DNA from: an uncultured Bacteroidales bacterium
GTDB taxonomy: Bacteria > Bacteroidota > Bacteroidia > Bacteroidales > UBA932
Length of the DNA stretch: 50,250 bases
NCBI GenBank assembly: GCA_904501835.1
Contig: CAJGBW010000004.1
Location: 1-50,250 of the forward strand
Reading direction: 5' to 3'
This document shows, in pieces, positions 33,426 to 43,381 of this stretch (positions are counted from its first letter, which is position 1; each line of letters opens with the position of its first letter). The notes beneath the pieces were generated by a model that had not been told where the DNA came from, ran no database searches, and saw only the letters and a list, made by a program, of their open reading frames with translations. Position numbers and translations under genes: made by a program.

Positions 33426-33687
33426 AATAATAATTACAAATATACCTATTTATTTTTATTCTTTTTATTTGTTGTTACCGCTGTTAATATGTTGATAACT
33501 TTTTAATTCGTTAAAAATCAGATAAATACAAGCGTCGGAAATATTTATAACTTTTTATTTAAAAGAGAATAAAAAATTTGCTTTCTAAAATTAAGCGTCG
33601 ATATATATAGAATTTTCTCAAAAAGAAATTTTTTTCTGAAAAGTATTCAACAGGATAATTAACACTTTATAAACAGACTTATCAACA

Positions 33688-36600
33688 ATGCTCGTCAGTG
33701 AAGAAAAAGTTAAACAAATAAAAACTCAAATAGAGGCCGGAAAGACAGAGTTGTTTTGTTCTTCTTTGTCTCTATCTGCGCGATGGTTTGTTGTAAAAGA
33801 AACTGATTATAAAGGAATTAACTTTATAATTTTACCGGATAAAGACAGTGCTGAATATTGTGCTGCCGACTTGTATAATATGGTAGAGGGAGATAAAGTT
33901 TTTATTCTTCCTCACTCTGGTAAAAATATAGAAAGAAGTAATTATAAGTCGACGCTTTGTGTTCAGAGAACGGCGGCCCTTGGAAAACTTTCCGAATATA
34001 AAGAAGGTGATAGTTTATTTATTATAAGTTATCCGCAAGCGCTTGAAGAAAAAATACCTTCTCTTAAAAACAAATTCAAAGCTTTTATAAAATTTGAGGA
34101 GGGAGAAAATTATTCTCATGAGAAAATAGCATCGGTTCTGTATGAAAATTCATTTGAAAAAGTGGATTTTGTCAGTCAGCCGGGCCAATATGCCATTCGA
34201 GGTGGAATTATTGATATATTTTCTTATTCGATGAATCAGCCGTATCGTCTTTCTTTTTTCGGCGATGAGGTAGAGAAAATCAATATTTTTGATTGTAATA
34301 CTCAGTTATCTGTAGAAAGAGTTAAAAGTGCTGAAATCTATCCTTCTTTTTTTGAAGGGGAAGAGAGTGAAGAATATGAATATATAACGGAAAATCTACC
34401 CGAGGATACATTACTTTGGCTGGATTCCTCGGATGTTTATCAAGAAAAGGAATTTTCGCTCTACTTACATAAATATAAAAAGGTATATATAGACATTCCC
34501 CAGGAAAGAAGAAATGTAGAAGATATCATCCGATTCAACATATCTTCCCAACCTGTCTTCAATAAGAATTTTGATTTGATGATTGAGGATATCAGATCAA
34601 AAAGAGAAAAAGGATATAAGGTTTTTGTTTTTGGAGAAAAGAAGGCCCAACTTGACAGATTATCCTCTATCATAAGTCAGAGCAATGGTATTCTTCCTGA
34701 ATTTGTTTACGAGAAAAATATACACAACGGTTTCATTGATCACGATGCTAAAATATGTTGTTATACGGATCATGAGATATTTGACCGTTTTCACAGGGTG
34801 CGTTTAAGAAGAACGGTAGAAAAGAGTGAGCAATTAACTATCAATGATTTAACTCAATTTTCTCTTGGCGATTATGTGGTGCATATTGATTATGGTATCG
34901 GTATTTTCGGCGGACTCGTTAAATTGAAGGATGACAAAGGAAGATACCATGAGGTGATAAAACTGGAATATAAAGACAATGATGTTATTTTTATTTCCAT
35001 ACATTCCATTCATAAGATTTCTCGGTATAAATCCAAGGAAGGTGAGGCTCCCCGTATTCATAAATTAGGTAGTAAGACCTGGGCTACCACCAAGGCGCAT
35101 GCAAAAAGCAAGGTTAAGGATATAGCGAAAGACCTTATAAAATTATACGCAAAACGTAAGGCGACAGAAGGTTTTCCTTTTTCAGCAGATACCTATCTTC
35201 AAGAAGAATTGGAGTCTTCTTTTATGTATGAGGATACTCCGGATCAGGAAAAAGCGATAAAAGCTGTCAAAAGGGATATGGAAGAGAATTGTCCCATGGA
35301 TAGACTTGTATGCGGTGATGTAGGATTTGGTAAGACCGAGGTGGCTGTTCGGGCGGCATTTAAGGCAGTATGTGACAGCAAACAGGTGGCTGTATTGGTC
35401 CCCACTACGATCTTATGTCTTCAACATTATAATACTTTCTTATCCCGCCTAAAAGATTTTCCTTGTAATATAGAATATGTATCGCGTCTTAAGACCACAA
35501 AACAGGTAAATGATATCATAAGCAGATTGAAAGAAGGTAAAATTGATATCATCATCGGTACCCATAAGTTATTGAGTAAGGATTTTATATTCAAGGATTT
35601 AGGACTTTTAATCATCGACGAAGAACAAAAATTTGGAGTCAGTGCCAAAGAGAAATTACGTCAGTTAAAAGCCAATGTTGATACCCTTACTTTGACGGCA
35701 ACGCCTATTCCCCGTACCTTACAATTTTCTTTGCTGGGAGCCCGCGATTTATCCATTATCAATACTCCTCCACCCAACCGTATTCCTGTTCAGACAGAGA
35801 TTATGAATTTCAACAAAGAGGAGATAAAGAGCATTATCAATTATGAATTAAATCGTGGTGGACAGTTGTTTTTCGTACATAATAAGGTAGAAGAACTTCC
35901 TAATATTCAAGATATTCTGCAAAAACTCGTGCCGGATATGAAAATCTGCGTCGCACACGGACAGATGGAAGCAAAAACTTTGGAAAACAAAGTCTTGGAT
36001 TTTATGCGCGGAGATTACGATATGCTTCTGTGTACGACTATCATTGAAAATGGTCTGGATATTTCCAATGCCAATACCATTATCATCAACCAGGCACAAA
36101 ATATAGGATTGAGTGATTTGCATCAGTTGAGAGGAAGGGTGGGAAGATCTAACAAACAGGCGTTTTGTTATTTGATTGTACCTCCTTTGGCTTCTATTTC
36201 TGATGATTCGCGCAGACGTTTGAAAGCGATTGAAACTTTCAGTGATTTAGGTAGTGGGTTCAGTATTGCTATGCAGGATTTGGATATCCGAGGTGCAGGT
36301 AATTTGTTGGGTGCCGAGCAAAGCGGATTTATCAGTGATATGGGCTTGGAAACTTTCCATAAGATTTTGCAGGAAGCGATGGAGGAGTTGGGAATGGAGG
36401 GAAATTATACCCCCACTCATCAGAAAGAGAATTTTATTTCGGAGTGTACGGTTGAAACGGATAAACCTGCTTATATTCCAGATAGTTACATAGATTTGAA
36501 TGTTGAGAAAATCAGGATTTATAAGGAATTGGATACCATTACTGACGCAAGAAGTCTGGAAAAATCGAAAGACAGATTATGTGATCGATTTGGGCGCCTC

Positions 36601-36891
36601 CCTCAGGAAGTGGAAAATCTTTTCTTTGTGGTCCAAATTAGAATGGTAGGCAAACGACTTGGTTTGGAAAAAATCATCGTGAAAAATGGAATTTTGATTT
36701 CATTCTTTATTTCTAACCCTATGTCAAGTTATTATAAATCAGATATTTTTGCTAAAATATTGGATAAAATTTCCGGCAGTGGAAACCGTTATGAATTAAA
36801 ACAAGGAACGGATGAAAAATTGAAAATTGTCGTTAGAAATGTAGATAGTTTGCAAAAGGCATTGTCTGTTATAGAGGAATTAGGGAGTTAA
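33688..36891 (+). CDS. mfd: Transcription-repair coupling factor Mfd
   Basis: The 1067-residue protein has a UvrB-homology N-terminal part (VSQPGQYAIRGGIIDIFSYS), then the RNA polymerase-interacting CarD-like domain (FSLGDYVVHIDYGIGIFGG). The RecG-like helicase follows (GDVGFGKTEVAVRAAFKAV as Walker A, IIDEEQKFGV as the DEEQ box), with a TRCF C-terminal domain. It removes RNA polymerase stalled at DNA damage and recruits UvrA. It is slightly shorter than many homologues. No clear promoter match is seen in the AT-rich leader. Confidence 0.97.
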   Translation: MLVSEEKVKQIKTQIEAGKTELFCSSLSLSARWFVVKETDYKGINFIILPDKDSAEYCAADLYNMVEGDKVFILPHSGKNIERSNYKSTLCVQRTAALGKLSEYKEGDSLFIISYPQALEEKIPSLKNKFKAFIKFEEGENYSHEKIASVLYENSFEKVDFVSQPGQYAIRGGIIDIFSYSMNQPYRLSFFGDEVEKINIFDCNTQLSVERVKSAEIYPSFFEGEESEEYEYITENLPEDTLLWLDSSDVYQEKEFSLYLHKYKKVYIDIPQERRNVEDIIRFNISSQPVFNKNFDLMIEDIRSKREKGYKVFVFGEKKAQLDRLSSIISQSNGILPEFVYEKNIHNGFIDHDAKICCYTDHEIFDRFHRVRLRRTVEKSEQLTINDLTQFSLGDYVVHIDYGIGIFGGLVKLKDDKGRYHEVIKLEYKDNDVIFISIHSIHKISRYKSKEGEAPRIHKLGSKTWATTKAHAKSKVKDIAKDLIKLYAKRKATEGFPFSADTYLQEELESSFMYEDTPDQEKAIKAVKRDMEENCPMDRLVCGDVGFGKTEVAVRAAFKAVCDSKQVAVLVPTTILCLQHYNTFLSRLKDFPCNIEYVSRLKTTKQVNDIISRLKEGKIDIIIGTHKLLSKDFIFKDLGLLIIDEEQKFGVSAKEKLRQLKANVDTLTLTATPIPRTLQFSLLGARDLSIINTPPPNRIPVQTEIMNFNKEEIKSIINYELNRGGQLFFVHNKVEELPNIQDILQKLVPDMKICVAHGQMEAKTLENKVLDFMRGDYDMLLCTTIIENGLDISNANTIIINQAQNIGLSDLHQLRGRVGRSNKQAFCYLIVPPLASISDDSRRRLKAIETFSDLGSGFSIAMQDLDIRGAGNLLGAEQSGFISDMGLETFHKILQEAMEELGMEGNYTPTHQKENFISECTVETDKPAYIPDSYIDLNVEKIRIYKELDTITDARSLEKSKDRLCDRFGRLPQEVENLFFVVQIRMVGKRLGLEKIIVKNGILISFFISNPMSSYYKSDIFAKILDKISGSGNRYELKQGTDEKLKIVVRNVDSLQKALSVIEELGS

Positions 36892-36905
36892 TTTTCAGCT
36901 TAAAT

Positions 36906-36936
36906 TTTGAAAAAAGATATAATTTTATCAACTTTG
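36906..36936 (+). promoter_or_regulatory. Promoter of the outer-membrane protein gene
   Basis: TTTG at 36906-36909 and CAACTTTG at 36929-36936 have a 19-base spacer; the only departure from TAnnTTTG is the first base. The gene starts at 36973, about 30 bases after the expected start of transcription. Confidence 0.6.
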
Positions 36937-36972
36937 TGGGCTGTATTGGCTTATTTCGGCTAATTGTTTAGA

Positions 36973-38286
36973 ATGAAGTTTTTTAAGAGAATATTTGTAC
37001 TAACTCTGTTTTGCGCGATTTTCACTTTCGTCGAGTTGAATGCGCAGAGTGGGGCGGGTTCTGTTTACTCCCCTTATTCTGTTTTTGGTGTCGGCGATAT
37101 AGTGCCTCAAGGTTCTGCTTATAATCGTTCCATGGGCGGTGTAGGTATTGCAACGCGCAACAATCGTTATATCAATTATCTCAACCCGGCTGCGATTTCT
37201 GCCAGAGACACTTTGGCTTTTATGCTTGATTTGGGTGTTTGCAACGATAACAGATATCTTCGTCAAGGAGATTTGAGATCCGCAGGTAATACCTTCAATA
37301 TCACCAATTTCGTATTGTCAGTTCCTATTTACAGAAGTTTTGCGATGGCGGTGGGTGTGACACCTTATAGCGGCGTTTCTTATGACTTTTCCAATTACGA
37401 AAAACAGCATGGTATTGTAGGTAATACCGGTTTTGTGGAGTATCAGGCTTATGGTGAGGGCGCTATGACGCGTGCTTTCATTTCCGGGGGTGTGACATTC
37501 TGGAAGCGTTTGTCCATTGGAGCAGAATTCGATTATTATTTCGGTAATATAGACAAAGTGTCCAATAAATTATTCACAGCGGGTGATTTGCGTACCACTT
37601 ATGCCGGTTATGATATGAGATTGTGGGGTGTGGGCGGAAAATTCGGTTTGCAATATGAACAACGCTTCAATAACAATACTTCTCTCGTTCTGGGAGCCAC
37701 CTATCAGATGAAAACCCCCATCAAGGGTATGAATAAGGAGTATTATCACGCTTTGTTGTCCGAGGTGCAGGATTCAATTTACGTGCAGGAAATGGGTACA
37801 GACAAGGTGTCTTTGGGCGATGAATTGGGCGTTGGTTTGGCTTTGAAAACAGATAAGTTGAGTGTAGAAGTCAATTATGTAATCGGCGATTGGCGTTCCA
37901 GCGGCTTTTCAGCGGTAAGAGGTTTTGCGGTGAACACTTCAGAAGGAAAGAAATTTGAATCTACCATCTCCCATGCCATCAGAGCGGGTGTTGAATATGT
38001 ACCCAACAGAAATGATATCCGCTATTATCACAGACGAATGGCTTATCGAGCGGGAGCCTATTATGAAACCGCTAATTTTACTTATGGAGGAAGCACGATT
38101 ACCTCCAGCGGTATTACTTTGGGTGTAACCTTCCCTGTATTTCGTTGGTACAACGGCTTGTCCATTGGCTTGGATTTTGGAAGGAGAGGTACATTGCAGA
38201 ACAATTTAATCAGAGAAACATACTTCAGAGTCAATGCGAGTATGAACATACACGACATTTGGTTCCAGAAGCCTAAATACGAATAA
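36973..38286 (+). CDS. Outer-membrane beta-barrel protein
   Basis: From ATG 36973 (the in-frame TTG at 36964 is less likely) the product is 437 residues with a signal peptide ending at LNAQ. The rest is rich in alternating hydrophobic/aromatic beta-strands (VYSPYSVFGVGDIVPQG, MGGVGIATRNN, FNITNFVLSVPIY). It ends with a short C-terminal strand, FRVNASMNIHDIWFQKPKY. It resembles the OmpP1/FadL-like or PorV-like barrels common in this phylum, but the exact subfamily is not certain. It starts the omp-TPR-lptC-ppiD series. Confidence 0.75.
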   Translation: MKFFKRIFVLTLFCAIFTFVELNAQSGAGSVYSPYSVFGVGDIVPQGSAYNRSMGGVGIATRNNRYINYLNPAAISARDTLAFMLDLGVCNDNRYLRQGDLRSAGNTFNITNFVLSVPIYRSFAMAVGVTPYSGVSYDFSNYEKQHGIVGNTGFVEYQAYGEGAMTRAFISGGVTFWKRLSIGAEFDYYFGNIDKVSNKLFTAGDLRTTYAGYDMRLWGVGGKFGLQYEQRFNNNTSLVLGATYQMKTPIKGMNKEYYHALLSEVQDSIYVQEMGTDKVSLGDELGVGLALKTDKLSVEVNYVIGDWRSSGFSAVRGFAVNTSEGKKFESTISHAIRAGVEYVPNRNDIRYYHRRMAYRAGAYYETANFTYGGSTITSSGITLGVTFPVFRWYNGLSIGLDFGRRGTLQNNLIRETYFRVNASMNIHDIWFQKPKYE

Positions 38287-38306
38287 TCAACAATTATAAT
38301 AGTATC

Positions 38307-39647
38307 ATGAAAAAATTATTAGTTATTATCAGTTTAGTAACTCTGTTTTTTAGTTTATCAGGTGGTGTTGCGTCCGCTTATGGTAAATACGGAAAAGACA
38401 GTGCAGACTGCTTGAAGTATTTGTCCTTCTACAAGGACCACTACAAGGTGAAAAACTTCAAGGATGCACTTCCTAACTGGAGAAAAGCATTCAAGTTCTG
38501 CCCTCCTACCGCTAACCAGACCATGCTTGTCGATGGTACTTCTTTGATGCGTAAGGAGATTGCTGCTTGCCGTAAAAATGCAGTTTTGAAGGAGGCGTTG
38601 ATTGATACCTTGATGATGTTGCACGATTTGCGTTTGCAGCACTATCCCAAGTATCGTTCTACCGCCATGAATAACAAGGTGTTGGATATGATTCAATATC
38701 GTAACAATGATACCAAGGTGCTTTATGAAAGTTGCAAAGAGGTGATTGCCGCCAATGGTGATAAGACCAAGGCCAGTATCTTTGTCAACTATATGAATGC
38801 TTCCGTGGAGTTGTATCAGATTTCAGCATTGGATATTGATACCGTTCTTGGCGACTATGAGACTTGTATCAGCAATTTGGATGCAATGTTGGAGAAGAAT
38901 CCTGCTGACAAGAATGCAGAGGCAATCCGTGGTGCTGTTGAAAATCTTTTCGTAAACAGCCGTGTAGCAAGTTGCGACAATGTATTGGCAATTTTCACTC
39001 CTAAATATGAGGCAGATCCTACCAATGTGGCTCTTATGAATCAGATTGGAAGTTTGCTTAGAAGTGCCGAGGATTGTACGGATAACGATTTGTATTTCTC
39101 TGTGGTTGAGGGACTTTACAAAGCTGACCCTTCACACAAATCTGCTTACTCTATCTATCGTATGCACTCCAGCCGTGGCAACGATGCAGATGCTGTCAAA
39201 TATCTTGAGGAGGCCATTGCTTTTGAAGAGTCTGACGCAGAGGCAGATGCACAGTATTACTATGAGTTGGCAGTCTTCAGCCACAAGAGCGGTAATAAGT
39301 CCAAGGCTTATTCCAGCGCTGTAAAGGCTCTTGAATTGGATGCAGACAAAGATATTACCGGTAAACTCTATATGCTTTGCGGAAGTATCTGGGGTTCAAC
39401 CAGCTGCAAAGGCGGTGATGAAATTGCTGCTCGTTCTCCTTTCTGGGTGGCTGTAGATTATATGGTGAAAGCTAAAAACGCAGATCCTACCCTCGAAGAA
39501 GAGGCTAATAAAATGATTGTTCAGTATCGTCAGTATTTCCCTGAGAAATCAGAGGCGTTCATGTATAACCTGACTGACGGACAGAGCTACCGAGTAAGTT
39601 GCGGTGGAATGTCAGCTACTACCACTGTTCGTACTCAAAGCAAATAG
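38307..39647 (+). CDS. Exported TPR-repeat protein
   Basis: The 446-residue protein has a signal peptide (MKKLLVIISLVTLFFSLSGG) and then TPR-like helical hairpins, for example KNFKDALPNWRKAFKFCPP near the start and YYELAVFSHKSGNKSKAYS in the last third. The family appears conserved in Bacteroidota next to lptC and outer-membrane genes, so a role in envelope assembly is likely. That role is inference. It starts 20 bp after the barrel gene and lptC follows in a TTG frame 3 bp after its stop. Confidence 0.75.
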   Translation: MKKLLVIISLVTLFFSLSGGVASAYGKYGKDSADCLKYLSFYKDHYKVKNFKDALPNWRKAFKFCPPTANQTMLVDGTSLMRKEIAACRKNAVLKEALIDTLMMLHDLRLQHYPKYRSTAMNNKVLDMIQYRNNDTKVLYESCKEVIAANGDKTKASIFVNYMNASVELYQISALDIDTVLGDYETCISNLDAMLEKNPADKNAEAIRGAVENLFVNSRVASCDNVLAIFTPKYEADPTNVALMNQIGSLLRSAEDCTDNDLYFSVVEGLYKADPSHKSAYSIYRMHSSRGNDADAVKYLEEAIAFEESDAEADAQYYYELAVFSHKSGNKSKAYSSAVKALELDADKDITGKLYMLCGSIWGSTSCKGGDEIAARSPFWVAVDYMVKAKNADPTLEEEANKMIVQYRQYFPEKSEAFMYNLTDGQSYRVSCGGMSATTTVRTQSK

Positions 39648-39649
39648 TT

Positions 39650-40285
39650 TTGGTAAAAAAAGTCAAAGATATTTTTGCAAAGGGACCGGCTATCATTTTG
39701 ATGGTTGGTCTCTTTTCCCTTTTTTCTTGTGGTGAAAATCTCCGTCGCGCCGAGCAGATAAATCTCGCGGAAATACCCATTCAGACGGTGCGGGATATGT
39801 TTGTAGTGGATACAAAAAACGGGCTTCTGACGATGCGAATGGAGGCAAAACTAATGGAAAGATACGAGACAGATACACTTTCTTATGAACTTTTTCCCGA
39901 GGGCTTTTGTGTGTATTCTTACGACGAGAAGGGTCGCTTGGAGACAACGATAAAGGCTGATAGAGCCAAGCATAGCAAGGCCTCGAAAGGAAGCGATGAA
40001 GTCTGGGTGGCGACGGGCAATGTGGTGGTGACCAATATTTTCAATCAGGAGGTTATGGAGTCCGATACCTTGTATTGGAACCGTGAGAAAGAGATTATTT
40101 GGACGGATTGTTATGTGAAAATGTATTCTCCGGATGGCTTTATGCAGGGCTACGGCATGGAATCAGACCAAAGAGCGCGTAACACGGTCATCAAAAAACC
40201 TTTCAACAGCTACGCTTTTGTGGAAGAGAGTGAGAAACAGGTGGATTCTGTAAATTTCGTGGGTCCGGTTGTGTCTCGAAAATAA
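39650..40285 (+). CDS. lptC: LPS export protein LptC (lipoprotein form)
   Basis: The start is taken at TTG 39650, just after the preceding stop, giving 211 residues. They begin MVKKVKDIFAKGPAI, then a hydrophobic core and lipobox LFSC (Cys about residue 27), so the protein is probably lipidated or membrane-anchored. The OstA/LptC beta-jellyroll follows (LTMRMEAKLMERYETD, WNREKEIIWTDCYVKMYSPD). LptC bridges the inner-membrane LPS transporter and LptA. A longer frame with an ATG at 39599 overlaps the preceding gene and lacks a clean signal. Confidence 0.8.
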   Translation: MVKKVKDIFAKGPAIILMVGLFSLFSCGENLRRAEQINLAEIPIQTVRDMFVVDTKNGLLTMRMEAKLMERYETDTLSYELFPEGFCVYSYDEKGRLETTIKADRAKHSKASKGSDEVWVATGNVVVTNIFNQEVMESDTLYWNREKEIIWTDCYVKMYSPDGFMQGYGMESDQRARNTVIKKPFNSYAFVEESEKQVDSVNFVGPVVSRK

Positions 40286-40366
40286 TTTAAGGGAAAGCTC
40301 AAATATTCAAGGATTTTTCGTAAATTCGCGGCTTGTATAGATTAAGAAATTAAAACTTTTATAGAT

Positions 40367-42388
40367 ATGGCGGTTCTTGAAAAAATTCGCGTAAAATTCG
40401 GAGTTGCGATTACTGTGATTATCGCAATCGCTTTGTTGTCTTTTATTGTAGACCCTAGCACTCTTAGCTCCGTAATGTATTCATTGTCTTCCAAATACGA
40501 TGTAGGTAATATCGATGGAAAACGAATCGATTATCAAAGATTTCAGCAGGACTTGGATAAGTACACCGCGCTGAATGAAATGATTACCGGTTCTACCCCT
40601 TCTTCTGATGAGCAGCAGCAGGCTGTTCGCGATGCTGCCTGGCAGTCTTTGGTAGATGAGTATTTGTTTGTTAAAAACTGCAAAGCTGCAGGTTTGTATG
40701 TTGGCAAGGACGAGAAAATCGATTTGACGACCGGTACCAACATTTCTCCTGTGATTGCCAATGATCCTAATTTTGCCGGAGAAAATGGTCAGTTCAGTGT
40801 GGACAGATTGGTTGAATTCGTTCAGCAGGCTTCTTCTGACGAGAGTGGCCGTTTGGCGATGTACTGGGATTATCTTCAGAAATCTGTGGTGACAGCGGCT
40901 TACTATGACAAATATGCCAGCTTGTTCACCAAGAGCAACATTGACAATACTTTGATGACCCAGCGACAGATTGAGGAAAACAATACGACAGCCAAGATTG
41001 AGTATGTGATGGTTCCTGTGGGTTATGCTGTGGATAGCACTATTGAGGTGACTACCAAGGAGATTGCCAAGTATTATGAGGACCACAAGAAGAATTATGC
41101 TTGCAAAGCCAGCCGTAGCATTGACTACGTGGTTTTCGAGGTAACCCCTTCTGCGGATGATGTTGCTGCTGCCAACGATAAAATTGCGGCTTGCTACGAT
41201 GAGTTTGTTGCGAGCGACAACATGAAGAGTTTCCTTCTTCGTAACTCTGACAGAAAATTGGAAAACTACTGGTACGGCAAATCTGAGTTGAACTCTGTAG
41301 ATCGTAAAATCGCAGAATTTGTGGACAAAGCCAAAGTTGGTGCTGTTTCTCCCGTAATCGCTGGTGATGACGCCTTCTATGCAGTGAAGGTATTGGCTGC
41401 GAAGAAAATGCCTGATAATATCGAGGTGAAGGTGATTATGGCAGGTGACAAGACCCAGATCGATGACGAATTGAGCAAAGAGTTGGAGGCTGCCCAGACG
41501 ATGACCATGACCCAGACTCAAATGATTCCCGGTTGTGAGTTGTTGTTCGATGCCAAGATTGGAAAAACACAGTTTATCGATAGCCCTCAATATGGTAAAT
41601 TGCTCGCCAAGGTGGTTAGCAAATCAGAATTGAACGAGAAGAAGCAGGTGGCAATTTTGGCGAAGAACCATGTTGCTAGCAAAGAGACCTACAACAAATA
41701 TTACTCACAAGCCAACGCTTTGGCGGTTCGCGCTGAAGGCAACTATGAGAAGTTCAAAGAGGCGGCTGATTCTCTTCGTCTCTACGTTCAGAGCTACAGC
41801 AATGTGCTTGAAAGCACCCGTACTTTCGGAACGGTTGATGGCGCAGCAGAGGTGACTCGTTGGGCTTTTGAAAACAAGAAAGGTGCCGCTTCCAATATCA
41901 TTACGGTTAACAACAACGCATTCTTTGTTGTTGCTTTGAAGGATATTCAGAAAGAGGGTTACACGCCGCTTTCAGAGGTTTCTGCCGGTATCCGTATGAT
42001 GCTTCTTCAGGAGAAATTGGCCCAGAAGAAAGCTGACGAAGTGGCCGCTTCTATTTCTGGTTTGACAACGATGTCTGCGGTTGCAGAGGCGTTGGGTACT
42101 GAGGTAACGACCAAAGAGGGAGTTGCTTTTGCTTCTGCCGGCTCACAGTCTTTGGATTTCGCTTTGTTGGGTGCGGTAGCATCAGCTCCCGAGAACACCA
42201 TCAGCGGTCCTGTAAAGAGTTCTTACGCTGTGTATGTGTTCAATGTATTGTCTCGCGAGGTAGGTTCTTTCTACAACGAGGATGATGCCAATGCTTTCGA
42301 GGCACAGAAAACACAGTATTATACCCAGATGATTGTTCCTACGATGTCCGAGGGAAAAGTAACGGACAATCGAGCAAGATTCTTCTAA
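40367..42388 (+). CDS. PpiD/SurA-like periplasmic folding factor
   Basis: The 673-residue protein begins MAVLEKIRVKFGVAITVIIA, an N-terminal membrane anchor like PpiD. A SurA-type helical N-terminal domain (GNIDGKRIDYQRFQQDLDKY) and two parvulin-like segments follow (about residues 280-345 and 510-560: VGAVSPVIAGDDAFYAVKVL; NIITVNNNAFFVVALKD). Catalytic parvulin residues are not clearly conserved, so chaperone activity may dominate. It helps fold outer-membrane proteins in the periplasm. It lies 81 bp after lptC. Confidence 0.8.
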   Translation: MAVLEKIRVKFGVAITVIIAIALLSFIVDPSTLSSVMYSLSSKYDVGNIDGKRIDYQRFQQDLDKYTALNEMITGSTPSSDEQQQAVRDAAWQSLVDEYLFVKNCKAAGLYVGKDEKIDLTTGTNISPVIANDPNFAGENGQFSVDRLVEFVQQASSDESGRLAMYWDYLQKSVVTAAYYDKYASLFTKSNIDNTLMTQRQIEENNTTAKIEYVMVPVGYAVDSTIEVTTKEIAKYYEDHKKNYACKASRSIDYVVFEVTPSADDVAAANDKIAACYDEFVASDNMKSFLLRNSDRKLENYWYGKSELNSVDRKIAEFVDKAKVGAVSPVIAGDDAFYAVKVLAAKKMPDNIEVKVIMAGDKTQIDDELSKELEAAQTMTMTQTQMIPGCELLFDAKIGKTQFIDSPQYGKLLAKVVSKSELNEKKQVAILAKNHVASKETYNKYYSQANALAVRAEGNYEKFKEAADSLRLYVQSYSNVLESTRTFGTVDGAAEVTRWAFENKKGAASNIITVNNNAFFVVALKDIQKEGYTPLSEVSAGIRMMLLQEKLAQKKADEVAASISGLTTMSAVAEALGTEVTTKEGVAFASAGSQSLDFALLGAVASAPENTISGPVKSSYAVYVFNVLSREVGSFYNEDDANAFEAQKTQYYTQMIVPTMSEGKVTDNRARFF

Positions 42389-42397
42389 TAAACGGCT

Positions 42398-43369
42398 TTG
42401 AAGATACTGGTAACAGGAGCGGCTGGTTTTATAGGCTCCAAGGTATCCTCTTTGCTTAGTAACAGGGGCGATGATGTTGTCGGAATTGACAACCTCAATG
42501 ATAGCTACGACGTAGCGCTGAAAAAAGCCCGCCTGACCGCCTTCGGCGGCCCACACTTCGAGCGCCTTGACATCTGCGATGCCGGGGCGCTCGAAGCGTT
42601 GTTTGCGCGCGAGGGCTTCGACGCGGTCGTCGCCCTCGCCGCCCAGGCGGGCGTCCGTCACTCTACCGTCACCCCGCAAACCTACGTGCAGAGCAATATC
42701 TGCGGGTTTTTCAATATTTTGGAGGCGTGCAGAAAATACGCCGTAAAACACCTGGTTTTTGCCTCATCCAGTTCGGTGTACGGAGAGACAGAGTCCACAC
42801 CTTTTTGTGAGCAGCAGAACACAGACCATCCGGTCAGTCTCTATGCCGCCACCAAGAAATCCGGTGAACTTTTGGCTTATAGTTACGCGCAACTGTATCA
42901 TCTGCCCATTACCGCTCTCCGCTATTTTACCGTATATGGTCCTTGGGGACGCCCCGATATGGCTCCCATCCTTTTTGCTGATGCCATTTGTGAAGGGCGA
43001 CCGATTTCTTTGTTTGGTGAAGGGAAGCAAGAGCGCGATTTTACCTATATCGATGATATTGCGGAAGGTACCATTGCTGTTTTGGATGCTCCCCCGAGCG
43101 CGGAAGAAGTCACGAATTCAGTTCCCTATCGTGTGATGAATATAGGAAACGGCCATCCGGTGGGGCTTTGTGCCTTTGTGGAGGAGTTAGAGCGGGCTCT
43201 GGGGAAAAAAGCCGAAAAACGCCTCCTGCCTATGCAGCCCGGCGATGTTACCCGCACTTGGGCTGACACAACGCAACTTGAACAAGCCTTTGGATTTCGC
43301 CCCCGCGTCTCTCTGCAGGAGGGTGTGGCTGAATTTGTGAAATGGTATAAAGAGTATTATAAACGATAA
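42398..43369 (+). CDS. UDP-glucuronate 4-epimerase-like protein (extended SDR)
   Basis: The 323-residue protein has the NAD-binding GAAGFIG motif near its N-terminus and IDNLNDSYDVALKKARL, a signature of UDP-glucuronate epimerases. The catalytic pattern is SSVYG...YAATKK (Tyr/Lys). It makes UDP-galacturonate-type precursors for surface polysaccharides. TTG at 42398 is the start, nine bases after the previous stop. A GC-rich patch, about 42520-42680, differs sharply from the rest of the gene. Confidence 0.8.
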   Translation: MKILVTGAAGFIGSKVSSLLSNRGDDVVGIDNLNDSYDVALKKARLTAFGGPHFERLDICDAGALEALFAREGFDAVVALAAQAGVRHSTVTPQTYVQSNICGFFNILEACRKYAVKHLVFASSSSVYGETESTPFCEQQNTDHPVSLYAATKKSGELLAYSYAQLYHLPITALRYFTVYGPWGRPDMAPILFADAICEGRPISLFGEGKQERDFTYIDDIAEGTIAVLDAPPSAEEVTNSVPYRVMNIGNGHPVGLCAFVEELERALGKKAEKRLLPMQPGDVTRTWADTTQLEQAFGFRPRVSLQEGVAEFVKWYKEYYKR

Positions 43370-43381
43370 TTGTTTGTTACA

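Noticed and set aside
40481..41590. Open frame of 369 codons antisense to the PpiD-like gene.
   Set aside because: The sense frame has an N-terminal anchor and parvulin-like segments; the antisense translation matches nothing.
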